Below are positions 8,972 through 15,999 of a stretch of DNA of 37,700 bases, piece by piece; the first letter of the stretch is position 1; the number at the start of each line of letters is the position of its first letter. Origin of the DNA: Anaerofilum faecale (lineage in GTDB: Bacteria > Bacillota > Clostridia > Oscillospirales > Ruminococcaceae); the NCBI GenBank assembly GCA_019114265.1, contig DXFV01000052.1:1-37700 (forward strand), given 5' to 3'. The notes below the pieces were generated by a model. That model did not search any database and was not told the origin of the DNA. It saw only the letters and a program-made list of their open reading frames with translations. The position numbers and the translations under genes are program-made.

Positions 8972-9284
8972 ACTCATTCCTCCATTGGGGCGGAGAACAC
9001 GGCGGCAACGCCGCGCAGAAAGCCGCGCGTTTCCGTCTCTCCGCAGATACTGGTAAAGATAAACATGTAAAAAGGGACAGCAAACCTGTACGACGCGGCA
9101 CTCCCGCCGCGCGTTGTTCCGTTGTGATCCGGGCGGCTTTGCCTGCCGCCTGCTGTTTGGTGACTGCCCCGCCGCTGTTTTGGCCCGGCCTGCCCTTGCG
9201 GCTCCCGCGCCGAGGAGCCGGACGCCGGCGCGGCGGCGTTCCCGCTGCGAGATACCTGCATCGGCAAATCGCACAACATATTTA
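8972..9284 (-). promoter_or_regulatory. Long GC-rich 5' leader of rnj
   Basis: From the predicted transcription start near 9284 to the rnj ATG is about 310 nt with no convincing gene. On the minus strand it is rich in complementary GC blocks. Two frames remain open through it, one continuous with rnj and one ending in a TGA that overlaps the doublet ATG before rnj. Neither has a usable ribosome binding site, because both begin within a few nt of the predicted transcript end. A long leader suggests post-transcriptional control of RNase J (inference). Confidence 0.45.
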
Positions 9285-9290
9285 TTATAA

Positions 9291-9320
9291 ATTTTACCTC
9301 TTGCAGTATGGCTTTGTCAA
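9291..9320 (-). promoter_or_regulatory. Sigma-A type promoter for rnj
   Basis: On the minus strand, a perfect -35 TTGACA (9320-9315), an 18-nt spacer and -10 TAAAAT (9296-9291). It would start transcription near 9284 and drive the rnj-gdpP-rplI-dnaB-tilS-hpt-ftsH cluster. Confidence 0.7.
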
Positions 9321-9338
9321 TAGCGGCCCATACACCCC

Positions 9339-9367
9339 TTGCCGCCCGGCCGCTTTGCCGCTATACT
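9339..9367 (+). promoter_or_regulatory. Sigma-A type promoter for rnhA
   Basis: -35 TTGCCG (9339-9344), 17-nt spacer, -10 TATACT (9362-9367). The predicted start near 9374 leaves a leader of about 57 nt before rnhA. It is divergent from the rnj promoter, with the two -35 boxes 18 bp apart. Confidence 0.55.
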
Positions 9368-9430
9368 TATACGAAGAGCGCACAGCCGCGCGATGCACGC
9401 CGGCGCCGCGCAGAAAAGGAGCGTTTTATC

Positions 9431-9880
9431 ATGAAAACCATACAGCTGTTCACCGACGGCGCGTGCAGCGGCAACCCCGGCCCCGGCGGATGGGGCGTCG
9501 TGCTGCGCTGGAAGGATGTGGAAAAAGAGCTGAGCGGCGGCGAGGCGAACACCACCAACAACCGCATGGAGCTGATGGCGGTGATCGCGGGGCTTTCGGC
9601 CCTGAAGGAGCCCTGCGAGGTGTACCTGACCAGCGATTCCAAATATGTGATCGACGGGCTGTCCAAGGGATGGGCCAAGGGATGGCGCGCGCGCGGATGG
9701 AAAAAATCCGACGGCAAACCGGCCCTGAACCCCGAACTGTGGGCCCGGCTGCTGGAGCTGTGCGAAAAACACACCCTGCACTACAACTGGATCAAAGGGC
9801 ACGCCGGACACCCCGAAAACGAGCGCTGCGACCGGCTGGCGGTGGAGCAGAGCAAAAAATATGGCGGCAGACAGGCTTGA
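9431..9880 (+). CDS. rnhA: Ribonuclease HI
   Basis: Cuts the RNA strand of RNA-DNA hybrids (R-loops, primers). The 149-residue protein aligns along its full length with E. coli-type RNase HI: catalytic D9 (FTDGACSGNPGPGGWG), E47 (NNRMELMA), D69 (TSDSKYV), H124 (KGHAGHPENERCD) and D134. The basic handle segment WAKGWRARGWKKSDG is present. The start at 9431 is preceded by AAAGGAG at good spacing; the longer open frame to 9308 has no such site and would add a tail unlike the family. A separate RNase HII gene is at 26.5-27.1 kb. Confidence 0.96.
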   Translation: MKTIQLFTDGACSGNPGPGGWGVVLRWKDVEKELSGGEANTTNNRMELMAVIAGLSALKEPCEVYLTSDSKYVIDGLSKGWAKGWRARGWKKSDGKPALNPELWARLLELCEKHTLHYNWIKGHAGHPENERCDRLAVEQSKKYGGRQA

Positions 9881-9884
9881 ACAC

Positions 9885-9913
9885 TTGCAAACTGCACCAA
9901 AATAGTATATTAT
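9885..9913 (+). promoter_or_regulatory. Probable promoter for iscS-iscU-mnmA
   Basis: TTGCAA (9885-9890), 17-nt spacer and TATTAT (9908-9913); an overlapping perfect TATAAT at 9911-9916 would give a 20-nt spacer. It begins just after the rnhA stop. A small GC hairpin (GCGGGG/CCCCGC near 9920-9935) follows in the leader. Confidence 0.5.
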
Positions 9914-9989
9914 AATGCAGCGGGGGTTCCCCGCCATCATTTGCCGGACGGCCTTTCACCAACCGGCACGATAAGGTAAGGTGAATGTT

Positions 9990-11165
9990 TTGAGTGAACT
10001 GATTTATCTGGACAACGCCGCCACCACCCCGGTGAGCGACGAAGTGTTTGATGCCATGCTGCCCTGGCTGCGGGACCACTACGGCAACCCCAGCAGCCAC
10101 TACAGCATCGGCTACGACAGCAAACAGGCCATCGACACCGCGCGTGCACAGGTGGCCGCCGCGCTGCACTGCCTGCCGGCCGAGGTGTATTTCACCGGCT
10201 GCGGCACCGAGAGCGACAACTGGGCCATCAAGGGCGCTGCCCTGCGGATGGCCGATAAGGGCAAAAAGCATCTGATCACCAGCGCGTTCGAGCACCACGC
10301 CGTGCTGCACACCATGAAGGCGCTGGAAAAGCTGGGCTTTGAGGTGACCTACCTGCCGGTGAGCCGGGCGGGCCTGGTGGACCCGGCCGATGTGGAGGCC
10401 GCCATCCGCCCCGACACCGCGCTGGTGTCGATCATGGCCGCCAACAACGAGATCGGCACCATCCAGCCCATCGCCGAGATCGGCGCCATCTGCCGCAAAA
10501 AGGGCGTGTGGCTGCACACCGACGCCGTGCAGGCGGCGGGCAATATCCCGCTGGACGTGCAGGCGATGCAGGTGGATATGCTGAGCCTGTCCGCCCACAA
10601 GTTCAACGGCCCCAAGGGCTGCGGCGCGCTGTATATCCGCCGCGGCGTGCTGCCGGTGAACTTCATGGAGGGCGGCGGACAGGAGAACCGCCGCCGCGCC
10701 GGCACCGAGAACATCGCCGGCATCGTGGGGCTGGGCCGCGCGCTGGAGATCGCCGTGCGCGACATGGACAAGCGCGCCGCCCACGAAAAACAGCTGCGCG
10801 ACTATGTGGTGGAGCGGGTGCTGCGCAACATCCCCGGCACCCACCTGAACGGCGACGCCGAAAAGCGCCTGCCCGGCAACGCCAACATCAGCTTCCCCGG
10901 CCTGGAGGGAGAGACCATCCTGCTGGACCTGGATATGCACGGCATCTGCGCCTCCACCGGCTCGGCCTGCAACAGCGACAGCCTGGACCCCAGCCACGTG
11001 CTGCTGTCCATCGGTCTGGCGCACGAGGAGGCCCACGGCACCATGCGGTTCAGCTTTGGCCCGCAGAACACGATGGAGGAGGCCGAGCGGCTGTGCGACG
11101 TGCTGGAGGAGGTCATCCCCCGCCGCCGCGCCATGTCCCCCGTGTGGAACACATTGAAGAAATAA
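9990..11165 (+). CDS. iscS: Cysteine desulfurase (IscS/NifS type)
   Basis: PLP enzyme that takes sulfur from cysteine as a persulfide and passes it to the Fe-S scaffold and to tRNA thiolation enzymes. About 391 residues. Seen: N-terminal ELIYLDNAATTP, HH pair at 102-103 (EHHAVLH), the PLP lysine K204 in SAHKFNGPKG, and the active cysteine C327 in STGSACNSDS. The TTG at 9990 is preferred because AGGTGA ends 5 nt upstream; a GTG at 9981 is the alternative and adds three residues. It is followed by iscU after 34 nt and then mnmA, so the desulfurase probably feeds both Fe-S assembly and s2U34 tRNA synthesis. Confidence 0.94.
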   Translation: MSELIYLDNAATTPVSDEVFDAMLPWLRDHYGNPSSHYSIGYDSKQAIDTARAQVAAALHCLPAEVYFTGCGTESDNWAIKGAALRMADKGKKHLITSAFEHHAVLHTMKALEKLGFEVTYLPVSRAGLVDPADVEAAIRPDTALVSIMAANNEIGTIQPIAEIGAICRKKGVWLHTDAVQAAGNIPLDVQAMQVDMLSLSAHKFNGPKGCGALYIRRGVLPVNFMEGGGQENRRRAGTENIAGIVGLGRALEIAVRDMDKRAAHEKQLRDYVVERVLRNIPGTHLNGDAEKRLPGNANISFPGLEGETILLDLDMHGICASTGSACNSDSLDPSHVLLSIGLAHEEAHGTMRFSFGPQNTMEEAERLCDVLEEVIPRRRAMSPVWNTLKK

Positions 11166-11199
11166 CCGGCATTCGGACGATAGAAGGAGAACAAAAACT

Positions 11200-11649
11200 A
11201 TGGGAATGTACAGTGCGAAAGTGATGGACCATTTTGCCAACCCCCGCAATGTGGGCGAGCTGCCCGACGCGAACGGCGTGGGCGAAGTGGGCAACGCCAA
11301 GTGCGGCGACATCATGCGGATGTATCTGAAGATCGAAGGCAACACCATCGTGGACGTGAAGTTCATGACCTTCGGCTGCGGCGCGGCCATCGCGACCAGC
11401 AGCATGGCCACCGAGCTGATCAAGGGCAAGACCATCGACGAGGCCCTGCAGCTGACCAACAAGGCCGTGATCGAAGCGCTGGACGGCCTGCCCCCCGTGA
11501 AGGTGCACTGCTCCGTGCTGGCCGAGCAGGCGGTGAAGGCGGCGCTGGCCGACTACTACACCCGCCAGGGCATCGACCCCGAGCCCATCGTGGGCAAACT
11601 GGTGGAAGACTGCCATGCATGTGAGGAGGGCGGCAGCTGTGGCATCTGA
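11200..11649 (+). CDS. iscU: Fe-S cluster scaffold protein, IscU/NifU N-terminal type
   Basis: Scaffold on which [2Fe-2S] clusters are built with sulfur from the upstream desulfurase. In 149 residues the cluster ligands are clear: C35 with D37 (NAKCGD), C60 (FGCGAAIA) and C104 (VKVHCS). The LPPVK segment recognised by chaperone HscA in IscU proteins is present at 97-101, although no hscA is nearby. The C-terminal tail adds three cysteines (C138, C141, C147). GAAGGAG precedes the ATG. The last 11 nt overlap the mnmA start. No iscA, fdx or iscR homologue is seen in this cluster. Confidence 0.93.
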   Translation: MGMYSAKVMDHFANPRNVGELPDANGVGEVGNAKCGDIMRMYLKIEGNTIVDVKFMTFGCGAAIATSSMATELIKGKTIDEALQLTNKAVIEALDGLPPVKVHCSVLAEQAVKAALADYYTRQGIDPEPIVGKLVEDCHACEEGGSCGI

Positions 11650-12724
11650 CATCATCAGCACCGGCAGCAGTTTTTCCACCTTTGAAAAGCTGGAGAAGAT
11701 CCTGGTGGGCCTGAGCGGCGGCGTGGATTCCTCGGTGTGCATCCAGATCCTGAAGGACCAGGGCTTCGACGTATCGGCCGCGGTGATCCGCTTCTCCCCC
11801 GCCCACGACGCGGCGGTGGAGGCTGCCCGCAAGGTGGCCGCCCAGCTGAACGTATTCTGTTACGAGATCGACGCCGCCGAGGCGTTCGAGCAGGCGGTGG
11901 TGCAGCCCTTCTGCGAGAGCTACTGCAAGGGCGAGACCCCCAACCCCTGCGTGGTCTGCAACCCGCTGGTGAAGTTCCGGCTGCTGGCCGAAAAGGCCGA
12001 CGAGCTGGGCATCCGCCTGATCGCCACCGGCCACTATGCCCGCGTGGAGGAACAGGACGACGGCAGCTACCGCGTGGCGGTCCCCGAGAGCGCCGCCCGC
12101 GACCAGAGCTATATGCTCTACCGGCTGGACCAGGACATTCTGTCCCGTCTGGTGCTGCCGCTGGGCGAGTTTGAAAAGCAGGACATCCGCGACACCGCCC
12201 GGGAGCTGGGCCTCGCCAGCGCCGACGCGCCCGACAGCCAGGAGATCTGCTTTATCCCCGAGGGCGGCTATGCCGACTTCATCCGCGCGCGCGGCCTGGA
12301 AAGCCCGGCCGGGCATTTCATCGGTCCCGACGGGCAGGACCTTGGCCCCCACAAGGGGATCGCCCACTACACCATCGGCCAGCGCAAGGGGCTGAACATC
12401 GCGCTGGGGCAGCCGGTGTTCGTGAAGGCCATCCAGCCCGACAGCAACATCCTGCTGGGCTGGGCCGGCGAGGAGTTCTACCGCGCCGTGACCCTGCGCG
12501 ACGTTGCCACCCCCACCGGCAAACCGCTGGAGGACGGCGAGTACCTCGCCAAGATCCGCAGCGCGGCCTCCCCCGCCCCCTGTCTGGCCAAGAACCAGCC
12601 GGACGGCAGCGTGGCGCTGGTCTTTCCCACCCCGGTGCGCGCGCCGGCTCCCGGCCAGAGCGCGGTGCTCTACCGCGCCGGCTGTGTGGAGGGCGGCGGA
12701 TTCATCGACAGCATCCTGCCCTGA
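11639..12724 (+). CDS. mnmA: tRNA-specific 2-thiouridylase MnmA
   Basis: Puts sulfur on U34 of Lys, Glu and Gln tRNAs using ATP and a persulfide donor. About 361 residues. PP-loop GLSGGVDSSV at 24-33, catalytic C107 in PNPCVVCNP, and the second cysteine C204 in SQEICFIPEGGY are all present, as is the HYTIGQRKGL motif. I choose the GTG at 11639, inside the end of iscU, because GAGGAGG lies 9 nt upstream; the ATG at 11615 lies before that site. The chosen start gives an N-terminal extension of about 20 residues before the PP-loop strand. It is the last gene of iscS-iscU-mnmA and is followed by a terminator. Confidence 0.94.
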   Translation: MASDIISTGSSFSTFEKLEKILVGLSGGVDSSVCIQILKDQGFDVSAAVIRFSPAHDAAVEAARKVAAQLNVFCYEIDAAEAFEQAVVQPFCESYCKGETPNPCVVCNPLVKFRLLAEKADELGIRLIATGHYARVEEQDDGSYRVAVPESAARDQSYMLYRLDQDILSRLVLPLGEFEKQDIRDTARELGLASADAPDSQEICFIPEGGYADFIRARGLESPAGHFIGPDGQDLGPHKGIAHYTIGQRKGLNIALGQPVFVKAIQPDSNILLGWAGEEFYRAVTLRDVATPTGKPLEDGEYLAKIRSAASPAPCLAKNQPDGSVALVFPTPVRAPAPGQSAVLYRAGCVEGGGFIDSILP

Positions 12725-12743
12725 GCAACTGCATACCAGCCAT

Positions 12744-12784
12744 CCCCGCCTTTCCCCTGCCGGGAGAAGGCGGGGAATTTTGTT
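12744..12784 (+). terminator. Rho-independent terminator of iscS-iscU-mnmA
   Basis: Arms CCCCGCCTT (12744-12752) and AAGGCGGGG (12767-12775) with inner CCC/GGG pairing, followed by AATTTTGTTT. It lies 20 nt after the mnmA stop. Confidence 0.85.
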
Positions 12785-12803
12785 TGGCTGTCCCTGCGGG
12801 CAG

Positions 12804-12849
12804 AAAAAGGCCCGGCGCCTCTCCGCTCTGCTGCGGGAAAGCGCCGGGC
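12804..12849 (-). terminator. Rho-independent terminator of the mscS-like gene
   Basis: On the minus strand, arms GCCCGGCGC (12849-12841) and GCGCCGGGC (12818-12810), followed by CTTTTTCTG. It lies 10 nt after the stop of the channel gene and faces the mnmA terminator. Confidence 0.85.
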
Positions 12850-12858
12850 TTTGCTGCG

Positions 12859-13698
12859 TTATTCTTTGGCGGCGGGAGCATCGTCCACCAGATGCACATT
12901 CAGGTGCGGATAGGTCATTTCGACGCCTTCCCTGTCGAAGGCCGCCTTCACCGCCTCGTTCAGCGCGAATTTCACCGGCCAGTAGTCGGCGTTTTTCACC
13001 CACACGCGCACCGTGTACTCGATGGAGCTGTCGCCGTAGTTGCTCACCACAACGGCCGGTTCGGGATCGGGCATGATCTCGGGGATGGCAGACACCGCCT
13101 CGAGCACCGCTTTCTTCACGGTCTCCAGCGGCGCGTCGTAGGAGGCTGTGTAGGTCACGTCGATGCGGCGGTCCTCCTCTGCCGAGTAGTTGATGATGCG
13201 GGCGGCGGAGATGTCGCTGTTGGGGATGTAGATGATCTTGTTGTCGGGGGTGGCCACCTTGGTGTAGATCAGGCCGATCTCCTTCACGGTGCCGCCCACC
13301 CCGCCGGCCTCCACATAGTGGTCGGCCACGAAGGGCTTGCTGACCAGGATCATCAGGCCGCCGGCCAGGTTGGACAGCGTATTCTGCACCGCCAGCGAAA
13401 CAGCCAGGCCCAACACGCTGAACACGGCGATCAGCGAGCTGATGGGGATGCCCAGACTGTCGGCCACGATCAGGCCGGTGAGGATGTAGAGCAGGACATG
13501 GCACACCGACAGTGTGAAGTTCAGCAGCGCGCGCTCCACCTTGGCGCGCTCCATCACACGGCGCAGCATCTTCATCAGGATGCGCACCAGGATCAGGCAG
13601 ATCAGCAGCACCAGCAGGGCGTTCATCACCTTGCCCAGCGACAGGCTGCCCAGCGAAAAGCCCAGCGTTTTTTCGATCTGCGTGAGAATATCTTGCAT
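12859..13698 (-). CDS. Small-conductance mechanosensitive channel (MscS family)
   Basis: Membrane channel that opens under hypo-osmotic stress and releases small solutes. About 279 residues, close to E. coli MscS. Membrane helices at about 23-45 and 62-83 are followed by the pore-lining TM3 (about 86-118), rich in Ala/Gly and ending AVQNTLSNLAGGLMILVSKPF, the MscS signature. The cytoplasmic beta and alpha/beta domains follow (GTVKEIGLIYTKVATPDNKIIYIPN). The start at 13698 has GAGGG 9 nt upstream; the open frame runs to 13815 through the promoter. A single gene with its own promoter and terminator. Confidence 0.92.
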   Translation of the reverse strand: MQDILTQIEKTLGFSLGSLSLGKVMNALLVLLICLILVRILMKMLRRVMERAKVERALLNFTLSVCHVLLYILTGLIVADSLGIPISSLIAVFSVLGLAVSLAVQNTLSNLAGGLMILVSKPFVADHYVEAGGVGGTVKEIGLIYTKVATPDNKIIYIPNSDISAARIINYSAEEDRRIDVTYTASYDAPLETVKKAVLEAVSAIPEIMPDPEPAVVVSNYGDSSIEYTVRVWVKNADYWPVKFALNEAVKAAFDREGVEMTYPHLNVHLVDDAPAAKE

Positions 13699-13742
13699 AA
13701 CGTCTTTCCCTCGCTTTCCTATTTGTTCGAAAATATGTACTA

Positions 13743-13772
13743 ATTTTACCACATCGGCTCCCCCTCCGGCAA
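13743..13772 (-). promoter_or_regulatory. Promoter of the mscS-like gene
   Basis: On the minus strand, TTGCCG (13772-13767), 18-nt spacer and TAAAAT (13748-13743), with an extended -10 TGG just before it. Confidence 0.55.
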
Positions 13773-13851
13773 CAAAAAAGCGCATATTCCGGCGATTTTG
13801 CCCAAACTTTGACAAAATTCACACCCCGTACAGGAATTTTTGAGCTTTGTG

Positions 13852-13860
13852 TGCTACAAT
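13852..13860 (+). promoter_or_regulatory. Extended -10 promoter element before the amidase gene
   Basis: TGCTACAAT at 13852-13860 matches an extended -10 element 40 nt before the amidase ATG. No good -35 lies at the right distance, and the perfect TTGACA at 13809 is too far away. Confidence 0.35.
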
Positions 13861-13899
13861 AGCATACGACATAAGTTTTATTGCAAAGGGGTCCTCTGT

Positions 13900-14685
13900 A
13901 TGTCTGTTCGTTCCTACCCTTCCGTTGTGCGCGCAAGACGTCGCCGCCGCCGGTGGCCCGCCGTTCTGGCAGGCGTGCTGGCCGCGTGCCTGCTGGCGGG
14001 GCTCCTGCTCGCCGTTCTGAGGGAGGACGACGGAAAGGGGGCGCCGCCCTGGTGCATCGGGCTGGACGCCGGACACGGCGGCAGCGACCCCGGCGCACAG
14101 GGGCTGGTGTCGGAAGCGGAGCTCACCGAACAGACCACCCGTGCGCTGGCCGACCTGCTGGAAGCGGACGACCGTTTCACCGTCGTGCTGTGCCACGAAT
14201 GGGGCGAGACGGTGGAGCGGCCCAGTATGCGCGCCGAGGAGGGCAACCGGCTGGGCGCCGACCTGCTGCTGTCCATCCACGCCAACGCCGACACCGGCGG
14301 CGAGGCCTATGGCTTTGAATGCTATCCCACGCCCCCGGGGCGCAAATATCACGAGCAAAGCCTGGAGCTGGCACACGACATCGCGGACGCCTTTGCAGCG
14401 GCCGGCGCCCGTCTGCGCGGCGTGGCCGGCGTCCGGTATGCCTACTATGAGGGCGAGAACGAGGACGAAAAGGTCATCCGCGAGGAGAGCGACACCACCG
14501 AATATCCTTCGCAGTCGTTTGGGTTTCTGGAATCTGCCGACTGTCCCGCTGTGCTGGCCGAGCAGTGCTTTATCACCAACGCCGGCGACGTGTCCAAATT
14601 TGCCGGCGAGGAGGGCGCGCAGCGGGCGGCCGCCTGCTATTACCAGGCCATCTGTGCCTACTACGGGGTGGAGCCGCTGGAATAA
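13900..14685 (+). CDS. N-acetylmuramoyl-L-alanine amidase (Amidase_3, CwlD-like)
   Basis: Zinc amidase that cleaves the bond between muramic acid and the peptide in peptidoglycan. About 261 residues: an Arg-rich N-terminus (11-18), one membrane anchor at about 20-40, then the Amidase_3 domain. Probable zinc ligands and catalytic residues: H59 (GLDAGHGGSDPGA), E74, H127 (SIHANAD), and the Glu in VLAEQCFITNAGD. The domain faces outside. In size and layout it resembles CwlD, which makes muramic delta-lactam in spore cortex in Bacillus and Clostridium, but a cell-separation amidase is equally possible from sequence alone. The start at 13900 has AAAGGGG upstream. A single gene followed by a terminator. 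Confidence 0.87.
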   Translation: MSVRSYPSVVRARRRRRRWPAVLAGVLAACLLAGLLLAVLREDDGKGAPPWCIGLDAGHGGSDPGAQGLVSEAELTEQTTRALADLLEADDRFTVVLCHEWGETVERPSMRAEEGNRLGADLLLSIHANADTGGEAYGFECYPTPPGRKYHEQSLELAHDIADAFAAAGARLRGVAGVRYAYYEGENEDEKVIREESDTTEYPSQSFGFLESADCPAVLAEQCFITNAGDVSKFAGEEGAQRAAACYYQAICAYYGVEPLE

Positions 14686-14746
14686 CCCGAGGCGCTCCAT
14701 GCTATGCGCAAAAGGTGCATCCGGTGCCCGGTTTGCAGTGCAGCAG

Positions 14747-14787
14747 AAAGGGAGGCCCTGCCGTTATTGGCAGGACCTCCCTTTTGT
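14747..14787 (+). terminator. Terminator of the amidase gene
   Basis: Hairpin with AAAGGGAGG (14747-14755) and CCTCCCTTT (right arm ending near 14783), with inner CCTGCC/GGCAGG pairing, then TTGTT. It lies about 60 nt after the stop. Confidence 0.8.
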
Positions 14788-14796
14788 TCTGGTTGT

Positions 14797-15068
14797 TGCC
14801 CGGTTTGGGGGATTGGGGGTACCGCCGGATTCGACCTCATCCGCCCCGCTTTGCGGGGCACCTTCCCCCAGGGGAAGGCGTTCGGGCGAGGGCAGCACCG
14901 GCGGGTTTCTTTCAAGGCTTCCCCCTGGGGGGAAGCTGTCGCCGCAGGCGACTGATGAGGGGAAGGCTTTCGGCAGGCACAACGCTCTGCAAAACACGTC
15001 TGTTTCGTTTGGGCGACTGCCCGGGTTTGGGGGTTGCGGGAACGCCGCCGGACTCGACCTCATCCGCC
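14797..15068 (+). repeat. Dispersed-type GC-rich intergenic repeat, two direct copies with an inverted core
   Basis: This gap of about 440 nt between the amidase and hslO holds no gene. A block of about 50 nt at 14797-14845 recurs as a diverged direct copy at 15018-15068; both share TGCCCGG, GTTTGGGGG, a GCCGGA-TCGACCTCATCCGCC segment and a following CAGGGGAAGGC. Between them lie inverted relatives (CTTCCCCC near 14862 and 14919, CTGATGAGGGGAAGGC near 14952). No coding capacity or transposase is seen. It resembles noncoding repeats scattered in Oscillospiraceae genomes, which is recollection rather than a search. Confidence 0.6.
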
Positions 15069-15123
15069 GCCTGTCGCCAGGGGAAGGCTTTGGGGCGGGG
15101 TGGATTTGTGCGCTGCCTTCCTC

Positions 15124-15999
15124 TTATTGGGCGTCTTTTTCCGCCAGCAGCTCGTGGGCGTCCAGCTGCCAGACCTTGTCGCAGAACTGGCAGCACACCT
15201 CCACGTTCGGGTCCTCGTCGGCCAGCTTCTGCAGTTCGTCCCGGCTCATGCTGAGCAGCGCGCGCTCAACGCGCTCTTTGCTGCAGTCGCACCGGTAGAC
15301 GACCTCCTGCTCGTCGAGAATGTTGGGGTTGAAGCCGTCCAGCACCATCTCCATGATGTCGGTGAGGGGGCGCTCCTCCTCCAGGAAGGTGGTCACCGCG
15401 GGCATCGCCGCGATGTTCTTCTCCAGGCGGGTGATCTCCTCCTCGGTGGCGCCGGGCAGCAGCTGCAGCATATACCCGCCCGCACGGCGGATGGAGAGGT
15501 CGGGGTTCACCAGCACGCCCAGCGCACAGACGGTGGGCGTCTGCTGGCTGACGGCATAATACGAGGTGATATCCTCGGCGATCTCGCCCGACACCAGCGG
15601 GACCTGGCCCACATACGGCTCCTTCATGCCGATGTCCTGCACCACGCTGAGGGTGCCGTCGCAGCCCACAGCGCCGCCCACGTCCAAATGGCCGTCGGCG
15701 CGGGGCGGGATCTCGACCACCGGGTTTTCCACATAGCCCTTCACCTCGCCCCTGCCGTTGGCCACCGCCAGTACGGTGCCGGCCGGTCCGCCGCCCTTGA
15801 CGCGGACAGTGAGGGTGTTGTCCTCGCTTTTGAGATAGGTGGCCATCATGGCCGCGCCGGTGAGCAGGCGGCCCAATGCCGCCGAGGTGACGGCGCTGGT
15901 TTTGTGTACGCGCTCCATCTCCCGTACGATGGCGGTGGAGTCGATGGCGCAGAGAACGGCGCCCCCGTTTTCGGAGATGCCGCGGATCAGATTGGACAT
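15124..15999 (-). CDS. hslO: Redox-regulated chaperone Hsp33
   Basis: Chaperone switched on by oxidation; in the reduced state four cysteines hold zinc. About 291 residues with the Hsp33 N-terminal domain and the C-terminal zinc centre C237-x-C239 and C270-x-x-C273 separated by 30 residues, exactly the family pattern. C269 is an extra neighbouring cysteine. The start at 15999 (MSNLIRG) has AAAGGG 7 nt upstream and overlaps the end of the methyltransferase gene by 13 nt, so the two are cotranslated. It is the last gene of the lon-ysxC-methyltransferase-hslO run; no clear terminator follows before the repeat region. Confidence 0.95.
   Translation of the reverse strand: MSNLIRGISENGGAVLCAIDSTAIVREMERVHKTSAVTSAALGRLLTGAAMMATYLKSEDNTLTVRVKGGGPAGTVLAVANGRGEVKGYVENPVVEIPPRADGHLDVGGAVGCDGTLSVVQDIGMKEPYVGQVPLVSGEIAEDITSYYAVSQQTPTVCALGVLVNPDLSIRRAGGYMLQLLPGATEEEITRLEKNIAAMPAVTTFLEEERPLTDIMEMVLDGFNPNILDEQEVVYRCDCSKERVERALLSMSRDELQKLADEDPNVEVCCQFCDKVWQLDAHELLAEKDAQ

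Noticed and set aside
6680..9070. A long plus-strand open frame of about 796 codons opposite gdpP and rnj, and similar long antisense frames under most genes
   Set aside because: They are shadows of GC-rich minus-strand genes: His/Gln/Ala-rich composition, no domain, no ribosome binding site.
8972..9274. N-terminal extension of RNase J by 101 codons in the same open frame
   Set aside because: Its start would be about 10 nt from the predicted transcript end with no ribosome binding site, while the start at 8971 has a strong one.
8974..9279. A 101-codon leader ORF ending at the rnj start
   Set aside because: No ribosome binding site and low-complexity shadow-like composition; treated as leader RNA.
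11615..11638. ATG at 11615 as the mnmA start
   Set aside because: It lies upstream of the good GAGGAGG site that serves the GTG at 11639.
13809..13814. Perfect TTGACA as the -35 box of the amidase promoter
   Set aside because: The only good -10 (13855-13860) is 40 nt away; at 17 nt there is no -10 match.
14686..15123. Short plus-strand frames across the amidase-hslO gap as genes
   Set aside because: They run through the direct and inverted repeats, with no ribosome binding sites or domains.
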